DNA of 64,000 nucleotides from Corbicula japonica (taxonomy: Eukaryota; Mollusca; Bivalvia; Venerida; Cyrenidae): assembly GCA_038501625.1 (NCBI GenBank), contig JAZAYU010000019.1:5582324-5646323 (forward strand), read 5' to 3'. A program made the translations under genes and the position numbers. The notes under the pieces are model-generated. The model was not told the DNA's origin and ran no database searches. It saw only the letters and a program-made list of their open reading frames with translations. Below are positions 22,355 through 33,253 of the stretch, piece by piece; the stretch's first letter is position 1; each line of letters begins with the position of its first letter.

Positions 22355-22641
22355 CTAATTATGTATGTGAAGACCGTACTATGAACCTGTGGTGTCCTGC
22401 AGGGAAACGTATAGACATAAAGTCAGCCAATTACGGTCGCACACAAGATGGAAGGATTTGTCTCTATTCTGCTATACTCACCACAAATTGTATTTTACCA
22501 TCATCTTTCCAAATAGTCAGCTCCATATGCTCTGGTAAACCCAGCTGCCAGGTGACTGCCGACGTAACCACTTTCGGTTCAGACCCGTGTTTGGGAACAT
22601 ACATGTATAAATACCGAGAAGTTGATTACATTTGTAGTTAA
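22355..22641 (+). CDS. Lectin-type gene, exon 5: SUEL/rhamnose-binding lectin domain and stop
   Basis: The acceptor TTTTATTACAG ends at 22354, entering in phase 1. It encodes 95 codons ending in TAA at 22639-22641. The domain matches the D-galactoside/L-rhamnose-binding lectin (SUEL, Gal_lectin) family: an N-terminal CEDRTMNLWCPAGKRIDI, ANYGR, a central SSICSGKPSCQV, then DPCLGTYMYKYREVDYIC. The YGR and DPC motifs used for sugar binding in the family are present. It is the last module of the predicted secreted protein. Confidence 0.9.
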
Positions 22642-22696
22642 GGATTATCGCATGTTTAGTGCGCATGTGCTAACTACCGTAAAAGAACGAATTGTC

Positions 22697-23371
22697 TGTG
22701 CCGTCCTCAACAGTCCGGTAGCGTTCTGGTCTGGTATTGTCCGTTCTTGTTCCGTTCAGCAAGGTTTTTAGCCAAATTATGATTTCCGCCCAAGGCATTT
22801 TGCAAATTTGTAAACTATAATTGATCAATTTCTTCGAGTTCTGCACACTCCATAAGCCCACAGTGTAAGTAATGTTGTTTGCAACTATATTCTAAAGATC
22901 TAAAGTTATTGTTTCTTGTCTGTGGAACCTGAATTCGGTTGATTTTTGGAGTAAATCGAGTTTTTGATAAATCAGTTTCGCGGGTAAACTTACTATGAAA
23001 GCCTAAAAGAGCCAAAATTTATATTATTGTAAAATGATGTTTAACCAAAATTGTTCTTGACGGGTCATAGGAATTATTGAGTCTAGTCTTAGTAATTTTG
23101 AGTCTAGTCTAAGTTTTTATGTCTAAGCAAAATCGACTTTGTTTAAGTCAGGTTTATTGCATTATAGTATTACTGTTTTTGTTTATTTACTACAATCCTA
23201 GTCATTTGTTTACAATATTATCATTTGTTTATTGTAGCTTTTCACCAACTTACATCATGGTTCGAGAAATAACATGTCACAGCCAATAAATAAAGAAGAA
23301 AACATTGGTTACGATTTGGTTTTTACTTGGAACTAGATTTGGTTAGCTAGCTGCGTCCGAGAGGCAGCACA
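22697..23371 (+). repeat. Left LTR of the BEL/Pao element
   Basis: Starts TGTGCCGTCCTCAACAG and ends GAGGCAGCACA. It contains AATAAA (about 23285-23293), a possible polyadenylation signal. It is matched over its full length at 29546-30220. Confidence 0.96.
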
Positions 23372-23411
23372 GTGAAAAGACTATACAGCACTTGAAACGC
23401 ACTGCCAGAAA

Positions 23412-26400
23412 ATGGATGAAAACACCGTTTCTGCGGACGGTTTCCAAGTTGGAGAAGCACGTGTAGTGAAACCAACAGAGAAAGGTCAAGAATATTACAA
23501 AACGCAAAGAGACTCTCTCTTAACAAAAGTAAACTCAACTGGTAAAATTCTCAGTGACTGTTTGAACAATTACGCAGAACTTCCAAGATCCCTCGCATCA
23601 TTGGAAAATGCTGAATCCACACTACTTGGTGCATTCAACCGTTACAACAGTTGTGCCAATGATTATATGGACTTCCTGTCTCATTCGCGGTACCCAGAGT
23701 CGGATCAAGAATTGACAAACTATTGGCCAACCATGAACAATTTCAAAAAACAGTTCAATGACATAATGGATAAAATTCAAATGAAAAAAGAATCAACCGA
23801 AAATTCATCACAAACATCTTCTAAATCAACAAAATCATCCTTACTTGCAGCAAACAAACGTGCAAAGGCAGAATCAGAAAAGGTGAAGCTTCAGTTTGTC
23901 CAAAAAGAGACTGAAATCAAAAAAGAACAGTTCGAAAAAACTTTGTTGTTAGAATTGTTGGAACAACAGAAGGCGGTTGCGGCAGCAGACGCAGAAGCAA
24001 CATATCTAGAGCAGCAGTTACAAGAAGATTTAGAAGATCGCAAAGTGTCTGCCATTCCACCAAAGGATGAAATGACTCCTTTTGACAAAACTTCAAGATA
24101 TATTGAAAGCTTGAATTCCCCAGTGGCGCAACAATCACTCTCTGCACAAGCCACGCCATTTGTGCCAAATGCAATGCCCAAAGTTACAGATTCTTCCACA
24201 CCAGGAATCTATCGGCAAAACCCATTGATTGAACATACAGCTCAAGGCCCTGTGACACACGGTTTTACAAGCTCTTTCCAGTCGGGTACTCCCATGCTTG
24301 ACACTTCAAACTTTCTTATTAAGAAAAACATCCTTCTAGAAAGTTTCCAACAACAACAGTTTGATGACAGACCAGACAGATATGTTGTGTGGAAAACTCA
24401 GTTCAGAACTGTAGTAACAGACATTAAGTGTTCAGCTCTTGAGGAGATTTCTCTTCTTACAAACTGTATTCACAAGGACTCATTCGCGTACAGGTTAGTT
24501 ATGAGTGCGAGAACCTCCTGTGCAAGCAATCCTGTGCAGTGTCTACATACTATCTGGAAACGCATGGACGAACGCTTTGGTTCAGCAGAGTTGCTAGAAT
24601 CCACCCTGAAAGCTCGGCTTTTGGACTTACCAGACTCTATAGACCGTAAAAAACTCTATGGTCTACATGATCTGCTGACAGAAATTGAAGCAGTGAAAAA
24701 TCTTGACGAATACAGTGCCATATTCTCCTATCTGGATTCATCACTTGGTATCAAACCTGTTGTTCAGAAACTAGCAAGGCATCTACAAGAAAAGTGGGTC
24801 ACTCGTGCTATTAATTATAAAAGTCAACATGCTGTACTCTTCCCACCCTTTGCTGAATTTGTTAAGTTTATAGGAGAGATGAGCATCATCAGAAATGATC
24901 CTGGACTTATATATGAAACACCAAAAGAGACAAAAGGTGTACAGAAAACTGGCAACAAGAACCGCACTGAGTTTGTGTCCAGCCGAAAAACCAACATTTC
25001 TTCAGAAACCGATCACTCAAGAACTACACTCCTCCCCTGTTTAATTCACAAAGGATCAAAACACACTATCAACCAGTGCAGAGCTTTTCAAAACAAACCT
25101 ATGGAAGAAAGAAAAACTCTTTTACGCAACCACAATGTTTGTTTTAGATGCTGTGAAACTTCAGATCATTTCGCCAAAAAGTGTCAATCAAACATTTGTT
25201 GTGATAACTGTCAAAGTAACTCTCATTGCACAGCGCTTCATCCATCCAATGATTCTCAGAAATCCAAAGGGCAGTCATCCATGTCTACTGCTCCTGTACA
25301 AAAGTACGGCGAGGAGTCGTCTGTGTCAAATCGACTCAATGTTAACTCAAACTGCACAGAGATTTGTGGTAAACCTAACTTTTCCGGGAGATCCTGTGCT
25401 CGTATTGTACCAGTTCGTATCTACCCAGATGGGCAACGTGAGAACTCAGTTACAGCATATGCAATGCTCGACGACCAAAGCAACAAGACTCTAGGAAGAA
25501 GCCAACTGTTTGATTCCCTAGACATAAAGTCCTCTCCAATCGAATACTCCATGCAATCCTGCTCCGGCAAGACTGTCAGTTTTGGAAGAATAGCCAGTGG
25601 TTTGATTGTTGAAGGTTTTGGTGACAATCATAACGTTAAGCTGAAACTACCCCCTGTGCTTGAATGTGACAACATTCCAGATAATCATATGGAGATTCCA
25701 ACTCCCGAGGTAGCGCGTTATTACCCTCATATGAAAGACATTGCTAAACATTTGAAAGTGATGGACCCATCTGTGAAAATACAAATACTAATAGGAAGAG
25801 ACCTCCCTGAAGCTCATCACACTATAGATCAGAGAATTGGACCACTTAAGACACCTTTTGCACAGCGTTCACTGCTTGGATGGACCATTATTGGAGATGT
25901 CTGTCTATCAGGGCAACATATTCCTTCAACACCGACTTCAAGCAAGACTTTTGTGAATGAACATGGCAGACCTACAACTTTGGAGCCTTGTTATCAGACG
26001 GTCAACATTCGTGATAATGTTGTGAACACCTGCAAGACGCAGGTAACCAAAATCAACATATTCGAGACTAGTAGTGATGACAATAAACCAGGACTTTCTA
26101 TAGAAGATCGGAAATTCATTGACATCATGGATAAAGAATTTCACCTCAACTCAGAAGAAAGATGGATAGCACCCCTACCATTCCGTTCACCACGTGAACC
26201 ACTCCCAGACAATTACCAAATGGCCCTGCGGCGTGCTAAGTCCTTGGATGCTTCTTTACACAACAACGAAGTGAAGAAAAGTCATTTCCTGGCGTTTATG
26301 CAGAAGATACTAGACAATGAACATGCCGAATTAGCGCCATACATACCTGCTAGTAAAGAACGCTGGTACCTTCCACTGTTTGGAGTGTATCATCCACGCA

Positions 26401-29399
26401 AACCAGATCAGATACGTGGAGTCTTTGATGCCTCGGCTAAATATGAAGGCGTGTGCTTAAACGATCAACTTCTACAGGGTCCAGACCTCATCAACGATCT
26501 GTTGGGAATCCTTATTCGCTTTAGGAAAGACAAAATAGCTGTTGTCGCAGATGTCCAACAGATGTTCCACTCCTTTCTGGTAGAAGAAGAGTACCGAGAT
26601 TACCTTCGATTTCTCTGGCACAAAGACAACATAATAGAAAATCCGCTTGTTATTTACCGGATGAGAGTACATGTATTTGGAAACCGGCCATCACCTTCCA
26701 TAGCCATGTATGGGCTTCAACGCATTGGAGAACTTTCTGAGAAGACGCACGGGCCAGAAGTTAAAGAATTCATTGTAAACGACTTTTACGTCGACGATGG
26801 TTTGAAGTCGTGCCCTACTGAACAAGACGCCATCGACTTGCTTTACAAGACACAAGATGCCATGAAAATTCATGGAAACCTGAGACTTCATAAGTTTGCA
26901 TCAAACAGCAAAACAGTCATGAACGCCTTCGACACACAAGACCTAGCAAAAGATCTGGTTGAGTTAGATTTTGAAAAAGACGTTCCTACCCAGCGAAGCT
27001 TAGGCCTCTTATGGGACCTGAAATCAGATACATTCAAGTTCAGCATCTCCACTGAGAACAAACCAGTAACTCGCAGAGGGATCCTCTCTACTGTCAACAG
27101 TTTGTATGACCCACTGGGATTCTTATCTCCAGTAACCATATCTGGAAAGATCATCTTGAGAAAGATCGTGGCATCCGCTTTGGATTGGGACGAAGAGCTA
27201 CCGGAACACCTAGTTACAGAATGGGAAGCTTGGAAATCAGCTTTGCCTGCATTAGAAAATTTGCAGATACCCCGAATCATGTCAACCAACCTTCATGATG
27301 CTGTGTCTAAAGAACTGCTGGTTTATTGTGATGCCTCAGAACTTGCTATTGCTGCGGTAGGCTATCTCAAAACAACAAATCGTGATGGCTCCACTTCTAC
27401 AGGATTCATTCTGGGTAAAGCAAAAGTATCTCCAGTGAGTGGTCACACCATACCAAGACTTGAACTATGCGCTGCAGTCCTTGCTGTCGAAGTTGCACAA
27501 GTCATAGTAGAACAATTGAAGCTACAACTAGACCACATAAACTTTTACAGTGACAGTCGTGTGGTATTAGGTTACATCAACAATGAAACCAAACGCTTCT
27601 TCACATACGTTGCCAACCGTGTAGCACGCATACGAAGCTTCAGTACACCGTCCCAATGGTTCTATGTACGCAGTGAAGTGAACCCTGCTGATGTCGGTAC
27701 AAGAGGAATCCAACCAAGTGACATGCAGGGAAGTACTTGGCTTCGTGGACCTGAAATTCAATGTTCCCTGGAAAAGAAACCTGCTCAGGTCGTAGATGAA
27801 ACTTACCCTCTCATAAATCCAGAAGTTGACAAAGAAGTCCGCACAAACAAGCTCGACATCAACCAAGCAGTAACTGCTGGACTAGACAATGGCAGATTCT
27901 CAAGATTTTCCAGCTGGGAAAGCCTTATCTCAGCTCTAGTGTACCTAAGAAAGAATATTCAGCGACAAAGAAATGCAAAATCTGCCAGTTTTAGCAAGAT
28001 AAATGATGCCGATTTGTTCCTTGACACAGAGAGAATTGTGATAAAAGATGTGCAGGTTAGAGTTTATCAAGAAGAGATCAACTGCCTAAAATCTTCAACA
28101 CCATTGAGTAAAAGCAGTCCCATCTTTACACTTGATCCATACATTGATACCGATGGACTTTTACGTGTAGGAGGACGCCTGAAACGCTTACAAACTGATG
28201 TGACGTTCAAAAATCCAGTCATCTTACCAGCCAAGCATCATATCACAACCTTGATAGCTAGGAAGTGCCATCAGGATGTAAAACATCAAGGTCGCCATAT
28301 AACTGAGGGACGCATTCGATTGTCCGGTTATTGGATAGTCGGCGGAAAGAGACTTGTGACTTCTATAATCTTCAATTGTGTTACATGCCGAAGACTGAGA
28401 AAATGTCTTGACCACCAGAAAATGTCAGACTTACCTGAAGAACGAGTTCTCCCTGGATATCCACCTTTCTCATTCGTTGGAGTAGATGTTTTTGGCCCCT
28501 GGGAGATCATTACCAGAAAAACAAGAGGTGGATCCGCAAACAACAAGAGGTGGGCAGCTCTCTTCACATGTCTCGCAACGAGAGCAGTCCATGTTGAAGT
28601 ACTTGAGGACATGTCAGCATCTGCATTCATTAATGCATTAAGACGATTCATTGCCATTCGGGGTTGTGTTAGAATTATTCGCTCTGACAAGGGAACAAAT
28701 TTCGTTGGTGCAGTCAACGAGCTTAAGCTCAACTCGATCAACGTTGAAGATGGTCCAGTGCGCAAATATCTCACCAAACAAGGGACCACGTGGATTTTCA
28801 ACCCACCACATGCTTCACACATGGGTGGAGTGTGGGAAAGAATGATCGGAACTACCAGACGAATTCTAGATTCCATGTTGTTGGAATATGGGGCAAGAAG
28901 TTTAACTCATGATGTGCTGACAACCTTCTTAGCAGAAGCATGCTCGATCATCAATTCGCGTCCATTGGTTCCAACATCAACAGATCCTGATAATCCATTC
29001 ATTCTAACACCCTCAACTCTACTAACACAGAAGACGGACATGTTTGATGCAACCCAGATTAACTCTAGCACTGATCACAAAGATCTTCTTCGCAAACAGT
29101 GGAAAAGAGTTCAACATTTGGCTTCGGTCTTCTGGAAGCGTTGGAAAGTGGAATATCTCAACACTTTACAGAATCGACGTAAATGGAACTTACCTCAGCG
29201 GAACGTGACTACAGGTGATGTCGTTCTAATTCGTGACAAAGAACTGTGTAGAAATAGTTGGCCGCTAGGACTAGTGATGGAAGCTGTACAAAGTGAAGAT
29301 GGACTTGTGAGAAAAGTTCTTGTTCGTGTTATTATTGACGGAATACCAAAAACATACGTGCGACCAGTGAATGAACTTGTTGTGTTAGTGCCATATTAA
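23412..29399 (+). CDS. BEL/Pao Gag-Pol polyprotein, 1995 aa
   Basis: One uninterrupted frame from an ATG 40 bp after the left LTR to a TAA 147 bp before the right LTR. Domains in order: a charged, coiled-coil-rich Gag N-terminus (about 130-215); a DUF1759-type Gag region (about 300-490); CCHC-like zinc knuckles (CFRCCETSDHFAKKC, about 575-600); a DUF1758-type aspartic protease (AYAMLDDQSNKTL, near 685); RT (VADVQQMFHSF and YVDDG near residue 1125); RNase H (VYCDASELAIAAV near 1300); integrase zinc finger (HQDVKHQGRH with CVTCRR, about 1620-1655); integrase core with acidic residues near 1690 (VDVFGPW), 1758 (SDKGTNF) and 1805 (GGVWER); and a DUF5641-type C-terminus. No stop or frameshift is seen, so the copy may be competent. 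The adjacent host gene has no functional link to it. Confidence 0.96.
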   Translation: MDENTVSADGFQVGEARVVKPTEKGQEYYKTQRDSLLTKVNSTGKILSDCLNNYAELPRSLASLENAESTLLGAFNRYNSCANDYMDFLSHSRYPESDQELTNYWPTMNNFKKQFNDIMDKIQMKKESTENSSQTSSKSTKSSLLAANKRAKAESEKVKLQFVQKETEIKKEQFEKTLLLELLEQQKAVAAADAEATYLEQQLQEDLEDRKVSAIPPKDEMTPFDKTSRYIESLNSPVAQQSLSAQATPFVPNAMPKVTDSSTPGIYRQNPLIEHTAQGPVTHGFTSSFQSGTPMLDTSNFLIKKNILLESFQQQQFDDRPDRYVVWKTQFRTVVTDIKCSALEEISLLTNCIHKDSFAYRLVMSARTSCASNPVQCLHTIWKRMDERFGSAELLESTLKARLLDLPDSIDRKKLYGLHDLLTEIEAVKNLDEYSAIFSYLDSSLGIKPVVQKLARHLQEKWVTRAINYKSQHAVLFPPFAEFVKFIGEMSIIRNDPGLIYETPKETKGVQKTGNKNRTEFVSSRKTNISSETDHSRTTLLPCLIHKGSKHTINQCRAFQNKPMEERKTLLRNHNVCFRCCETSDHFAKKCQSNICCDNCQSNSHCTALHPSNDSQKSKGQSSMSTAPVQKYGEESSVSNRLNVNSNCTEICGKPNFSGRSCARIVPVRIYPDGQRENSVTAYAMLDDQSNKTLGRSQLFDSLDIKSSPIEYSMQSCSGKTVSFGRIASGLIVEGFGDNHNVKLKLPPVLECDNIPDNHMEIPTPEVARYYPHMKDIAKHLKVMDPSVKIQILIGRDLPEAHHTIDQRIGPLKTPFAQRSLLGWTIIGDVCLSGQHIPSTPTSSKTFVNEHGRPTTLEPCYQTVNIRDNVVNTCKTQVTKINIFETSSDDNKPGLSIEDRKFIDIMDKEFHLNSEERWIAPLPFRSPREPLPDNYQMALRRAKSLDASLHNNEVKKSHFLAFMQKILDNEHAELAPYIPASKERWYLPLFGVYHPRKPDQIRGVFDASAKYEGVCLNDQLLQGPDLINDLLGILIRFRKDKIAVVADVQQMFHSFLVEEEYRDYLRFLWHKDNIIENPLVIYRMRVHVFGNRPSPSIAMYGLQRIGELSEKTHGPEVKEFIVNDFYVDDGLKSCPTEQDAIDLLYKTQDAMKIHGNLRLHKFASNSKTVMNAFDTQDLAKDLVELDFEKDVPTQRSLGLLWDLKSDTFKFSISTENKPVTRRGILSTVNSLYDPLGFLSPVTISGKIILRKIVASALDWDEELPEHLVTEWEAWKSALPALENLQIPRIMSTNLHDAVSKELLVYCDASELAIAAVGYLKTTNRDGSTSTGFILGKAKVSPVSGHTIPRLELCAAVLAVEVAQVIVEQLKLQLDHINFYSDSRVVLGYINNETKRFFTYVANRVARIRSFSTPSQWFYVRSEVNPADVGTRGIQPSDMQGSTWLRGPEIQCSLEKKPAQVVDETYPLINPEVDKEVRTNKLDINQAVTAGLDNGRFSRFSSWESLISALVYLRKNIQRQRNAKSASFSKINDADLFLDTERIVIKDVQVRVYQEEINCLKSSTPLSKSSPIFTLDPYIDTDGLLRVGGRLKRLQTDVTFKNPVILPAKHHITTLIARKCHQDVKHQGRHITEGRIRLSGYWIVGGKRLVTSIIFNCVTCRRLRKCLDHQKMSDLPEERVLPGYPPFSFVGVDVFGPWEIITRKTRGGSANNKRWAALFTCLATRAVHVEVLEDMSASAFINALRRFIAIRGCVRIIRSDKGTNFVGAVNELKLNSINVEDGPVRKYLTKQGTTWIFNPPHASHMGGVWERMIGTTRRILDSMLLEYGARSLTHDVLTTFLAEACSIINSRPLVPTSTDPDNPFILTPSTLLTQKTDMFDATQINSSTDHKDLLRKQWKRVQHLASVFWKRWKVEYLNTLQNRRKWNLPQRNVTTGDVVLIRDKELCRNSWPLGLVMEAVQSEDGLVRKVLVRVIIDGIPKTYVRPVNELVVLVPY

Positions 29400-29529
29400 G
29401 TTTTTGAACAAGTGACATAAACTTAAGCATATGTACATATATGACATTGAGATGGAATCAGTTTGATCCTGTTTTTAAACTGCTTTGTATTTTTCATGCT
29501 CTTTTGTATTTGTCAAGTGATATTTTTTC

Positions 29530-29545
29530 AATATCAGGCGAGGAG
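29530..29545 (+). other. Polypurine-tract-like sequence before the right LTR
   Basis: GGCGAGGAG directly precedes the TGTGCC of the right LTR, at the expected site of plus-strand priming. It is short for a PPT. Confidence 0.5.
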
Positions 29546-30220
29546 TGTGCCGTCCTCAACAGTCCGGTAGCGTTCTGGTCTGGTATTGTCCGTTCTTGTT
29601 CCGTTCAGCAAGGTTTTTAGCCAAATTATGATTTCCGCCCAAGGCATTTTGCAAATTTGTAAACTATAATTTACCAATTTCTTAGAGTTCTGCACACTCC
29701 ATAAGCCCACAGTGTAAGTAATGTTGTTTGCAACTATATTCTAAAGATCTAAAGTTATTGTTTCTTGTCTGTGGAACCTGAATTCGGTTGATTTTTGGAG
29801 TAAATTGAGTTGTTGATAAATCAGTTTCGCGGGTAAACTTACTATGAAAGCCTAAAAGAGCCAAAATTTATATTATTGTAAAATGATGTTTAACCAAAAT
29901 TGTTCTTGACGGGTCGTAGTCATTATTGAGTCTAGTCTTAGTAATTTTGAGTCTAGTCTAAGTTTTTATGTCTAAGCAAAATCGACTTTGTTTAAGTCAG
30001 GTTTATTACATTATAGTATTACTGTTTTTGTTTATGTACTACAATCCTAGTCATTTGTTTACAATATTATCATTTGTTTATTGTAGCTTTTCACCAACTT
30101 ACATCATGGTTCGAGAAATAACATGTCACAGCCAATAAATAAAGAAGAAAACATTGGTTACGATTTGGTTTTTACTTGGAACTAGATTTGGTTAGCTAGC
30201 TGCGTCCGAGAGGCAGCACA
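29546..30220 (+). repeat. Right LTR of the BEL/Pao element
   Basis: 675 bp, same start and end as the left LTR. Differences from it cluster at about 29670-29685, 29808-29815, 29917-29922, 30008 and 30036. Confidence 0.96.
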
Positions 30221-30299
30221 TGTTAAAATCAAGGAGTGGTATTTCAATATATCAAGTGGCTATAATCAAGAAATTAACAGATACAGTACTGTGAACGTT

Positions 30300-30660
30300 T
30301 AAGGTTACAAACGAAACGCACGATACGCGATATACGGACGCACGATACACGATAGACGAACGCACGATACGCGATAGACGGACGCACTATACACGGTAAA
30401 CGAACGATACACGATATTGCCAATTCATATAATTTGTGGACGAGATTTCTGAAAATGTTTTCAAAATATAATATGAATGGTTGAAATTAAATCACATAAA
30501 TTTGAATAAGCATGTAACATAATCACGTTGCATGATAAAATTAAAACCGTTTTATGCACGATACACGATATACGGACGCACGATGCACGTTAAACGGACG
30601 CACGATACACGTTAGACGGACGCACGATACGCGGTAGACGGACGCACGATAGACGCAAAT
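30300..30660 (+). repeat. Two blocks of a roughly 21-bp minisatellite (CGATACACGATAGACGGACG)
   Basis: Degenerate units lie at about 30312-30415 and 30555-30655, separated by about 140 bp of unrelated sequence. The motif is much richer in CpG than its surroundings. Confidence 0.85.
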
Positions 30661-30942
30661 TTTGTAACATTAAACGTTCATAGTACTGTATGTATCAGTG
30701 ATGTTCTAAATTTATTGATTTTTATTTAAAATCCGTCTGAGGGCAGAGAAAATATTTTGCGACTGTCATGTTTTTCATAACGTGTCTACTTCATTACTAT
30801 GCATCGCCGAAAATTCAGCCAGCCTTTATCTCTGCAGACTCTTGTGTCCATTTCGAGGAGTCGGAGCAAAAAGGTTCTATCTGTTTCTTTATTTCAAACC
30901 GTATAGAAAATTTCGCGTTCACCATCATAATTTGTTCATAGC

Positions 30943-31165
30943 CTTTACGGCATATCTGTATATGGTGAAGGGTCAAATATAAAAATGTCATATCTGTCTA
31001 TTGTGATTGGAAAATTATATCTTTATATTGTGATTTGCAAATTATTTAAAAATGTCATATCTGTAAATTGTGATGGGCCAATTAAAAAAATGACATATTT
31101 ATATGGTGATAGGCCAATTATTAAAATGTCATATTATTATATGGTGATGGGTCAATTATAAGCAT
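30943..31165 (+). repeat. TGTCATATCTGTA satellite, about six degenerate units
   Basis: Same unit of about 35-40 bp as at 22211-22296. Before the 7.5-kb BEL insertion the two arrays would have been about 1.1 kb apart. Confidence 0.8.
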
Positions 31166-31307
31166 GTGTATTTATATTTTTATATCTATTATATACAGAA
31201 CTGTCATAGGCAATGATCATGAAAATATGATTTAAAAATGTTCAACACGTAAGCTTGATATGTAATTTAAGTTTAAATCAGATGAAATTCTGAACGAAAA
31301 AAAAAAG

Positions 31308-31502
31308 AGATTAGAGACCAGTCTCAAATCTCTAGCATCTGATTGGCTGAAATGAAGAGAAATCTCCGTAATATTAATTGGTATGATAAGTTATCTGAAA
31401 TATAAAACTGAAATAAGAGACCAGTCTCAAATATCTGGCGTCTGATTTGCTGAAATGACGAAAATTCTCCGTAATATTTATTGGTATGATAAGTTATCTT
31501 CA
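31308..31502 (+). repeat. Two-copy tandem repeat of about 96-118 bp
   Basis: GAGACCAGTCTCAAAT, then TCTGATTGGCTGAAATGA, TCTCCGTAATATT and TTGGTATGATAAGTTATCT occur twice in the same order. Confidence 0.85.
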
Positions 31503-31939
31503 TACGAAGTTTTAGCATGGAGATCTTCAATCAGGAGCAGTTTGACACCAAGTTCGAAAAAAGTTCAACAAATGTGCATTCAAAACAAATGGCTGCCAAG
31601 CGATGATTTTAAATCGCGCAACACATTCTTTAGATCAGTCTCAAACCATCGTTTGACATCCTATTCTCTTCGAAGACATGGGTCAGATCTCAAAATTGAG
31701 GTATTACTAAATTATCACGCAGGGACACACACTCTCCAACGTATAGTCTCAGTTTACTTATGTTAAATAATGCATAACTCATTGTAGTCAATCATTATAT
31801 AAACTAAGGTAAACAAAGACACTGCAAGACCCGTGATCTCCGGAATTATGTATATTCAGTCGTGGCTTAACACGAATTCCAGAGTTCACTCGGTAAAATA
31901 TATACATGTATGTATATCTTACAAAGGATTTTTCAATTA

Positions 31940-32430
31940 AACGTCTTATTTTGTTTCCATGTTGTAAATGAATGAAAATGTTTTATCTGATTATAATTCT
32001 TATTTTCATTTTGTATTATTTGTTTAAATGAATAATTTGTATTTTTGATTACAATTCCTTTTTTGTTCCTTCTTTGTGTTAATAAAGGGTTTTCTTCTCA
32101 TTTTGTATCTTTCGTGTAAATTAATGGTTTGTATTTTCATTTTGTATCTTCTATGTAAATGAATGACTTTTACTTTCGATTATAATTCTTATTTTTTTAT
32201 CCCTTGTGTGAATGAGTTGTGTGTATGTTCGATTATAATTTTCATGTTGTAGCCTTTTAGTAAATGAATGATTTGTATGTTCAGTTAAATTATCATTTTG
32301 TATATTTTGTTCAAATGAATGATTTGTATTTTCGATTATAATTCCCAAATTGTATCCGTCGTGTAAATGAATGATTTGTATTTTCCATTAATATTCTTAT
32401 TTTGTATCCATTGTGTAAATGAATGAATAT
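31940..32430 (+). repeat. Tandem repeat of about 50 bp, first block
   Basis: Degenerate units of AAATGAATGATTTGTATTTT, CGATTATAATTCTCATTTTG and TATCCTTTGTGT. The same unit resumes at about 32915-33240. Confidence 0.85.
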
Positions 32431-32914
32431 CATTATCTGCGTTTAAACATAGTGAATTCGAAGAAAATAAATTCCCCCGGTCTGTGTCCAATGGATTGCA
32501 CTTTCTTCGCACGGGCTTTTCGGGTTTTTATAACCTTGGGTCATTCAGCGTCTGGACAGCCGACAATGACAGACGAAAATTTTACTTCTAACGTAAACTA
32601 GTAAGTATATTTCAAAGCGCCAAATTACATTTATAATTTCAAGCCTGATCAATATGTCTTTGAATGGTTTTATTCCATAAAAAATTTGGTATATTTAGGG
32701 GTTCTTGTGTTCCTAGTGCTTAAGTTGCAAGAAATATTACCATTGTATTTATTATTATTAATTTATGTAACAATGCTCTGTCATTGTCAGTCGGCAGCCA
32801 ATGTCGCTCCCAACAAATTAAACATGTTATATGCTGGATTTTGTGTTTCTTTAAGGCTTTGCCTTCGGGTATAAAGATTCCTTATACTCCAATCCAGTTG
32901 GATATTGACGAAGG
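32431..32914. other. Non-repetitive segment splitting the 50-bp array
   Basis: About 480 bp of different, slightly less AT-rich sequence between two blocks of one satellite. It looks like an insertion, but no terminal repeats or coding similarity were recognised. Short ORFs at 32686-32874 and 32784-32996 have no domain. Confidence 0.45.
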
Positions 32915-33245
32915 GGGATTTGTATTTTCGATTATAATTCTCACTTTTTATCATTTGTTTAAATGGATGGTTTGTAATCTCATTTGTATCTTTTAATATG
33001 TAAATGAATGATTTGAATTATATTTTGTATCTTTTGTGTAAATGAATAATTTATATTATCGATTATAATTCACCTTTTGTATCATTTGTGAAAACAATTA
33101 TTTAAATTTTTGATTATAATTCTCATTTTAAATCCGTTGTTTAAATAAATGCTTGTTGTATCTTTTTTTATCTTTTGTGTTAATGAATGGTCTGTATTTT
33201 CAAATGAAAGTCTTATATTATATCCTTTTTGTAAATAAAAGAATT
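32915..33245 (+). repeat. Tandem repeat of about 50 bp, second block
   Basis: Resumes with TTTGTATTTTCGATTATAAT directly after the interrupting segment. Confidence 0.8.
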
Positions 33246-33253
33246 ATTACTTA

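Larger units (their letters stand above)
22697..30220 (+). mobile_element. BEL/Pao LTR retrotransposon, apparently complete
   Basis: Two LTRs of equal length (675 bp each) flank a single long gag-pol ORF and a purine-rich tract before the right LTR. By eye the LTRs differ at about ten positions, so the insertion is fairly young. The four bases before the left LTR (TGTC) and after the right LTR (TGTT) differ at one position, so the target duplication is not certain. The element sits 55 bp after the stop codon of the lectin-type gene, in its probable 3' UTR. Confidence 0.95.

Noticed and set aside
23891..28876. Several minus-strand ORFs of 60-180 codons
   Set aside because: All lie antisense to the intact BEL/Pao gag-pol ORF and show no domain of their own.
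22693..30224. A clear target-site duplication for the BEL element
   Set aside because: TGTC on the left and TGTT on the right differ at one of four bases; too short and imperfect to claim.
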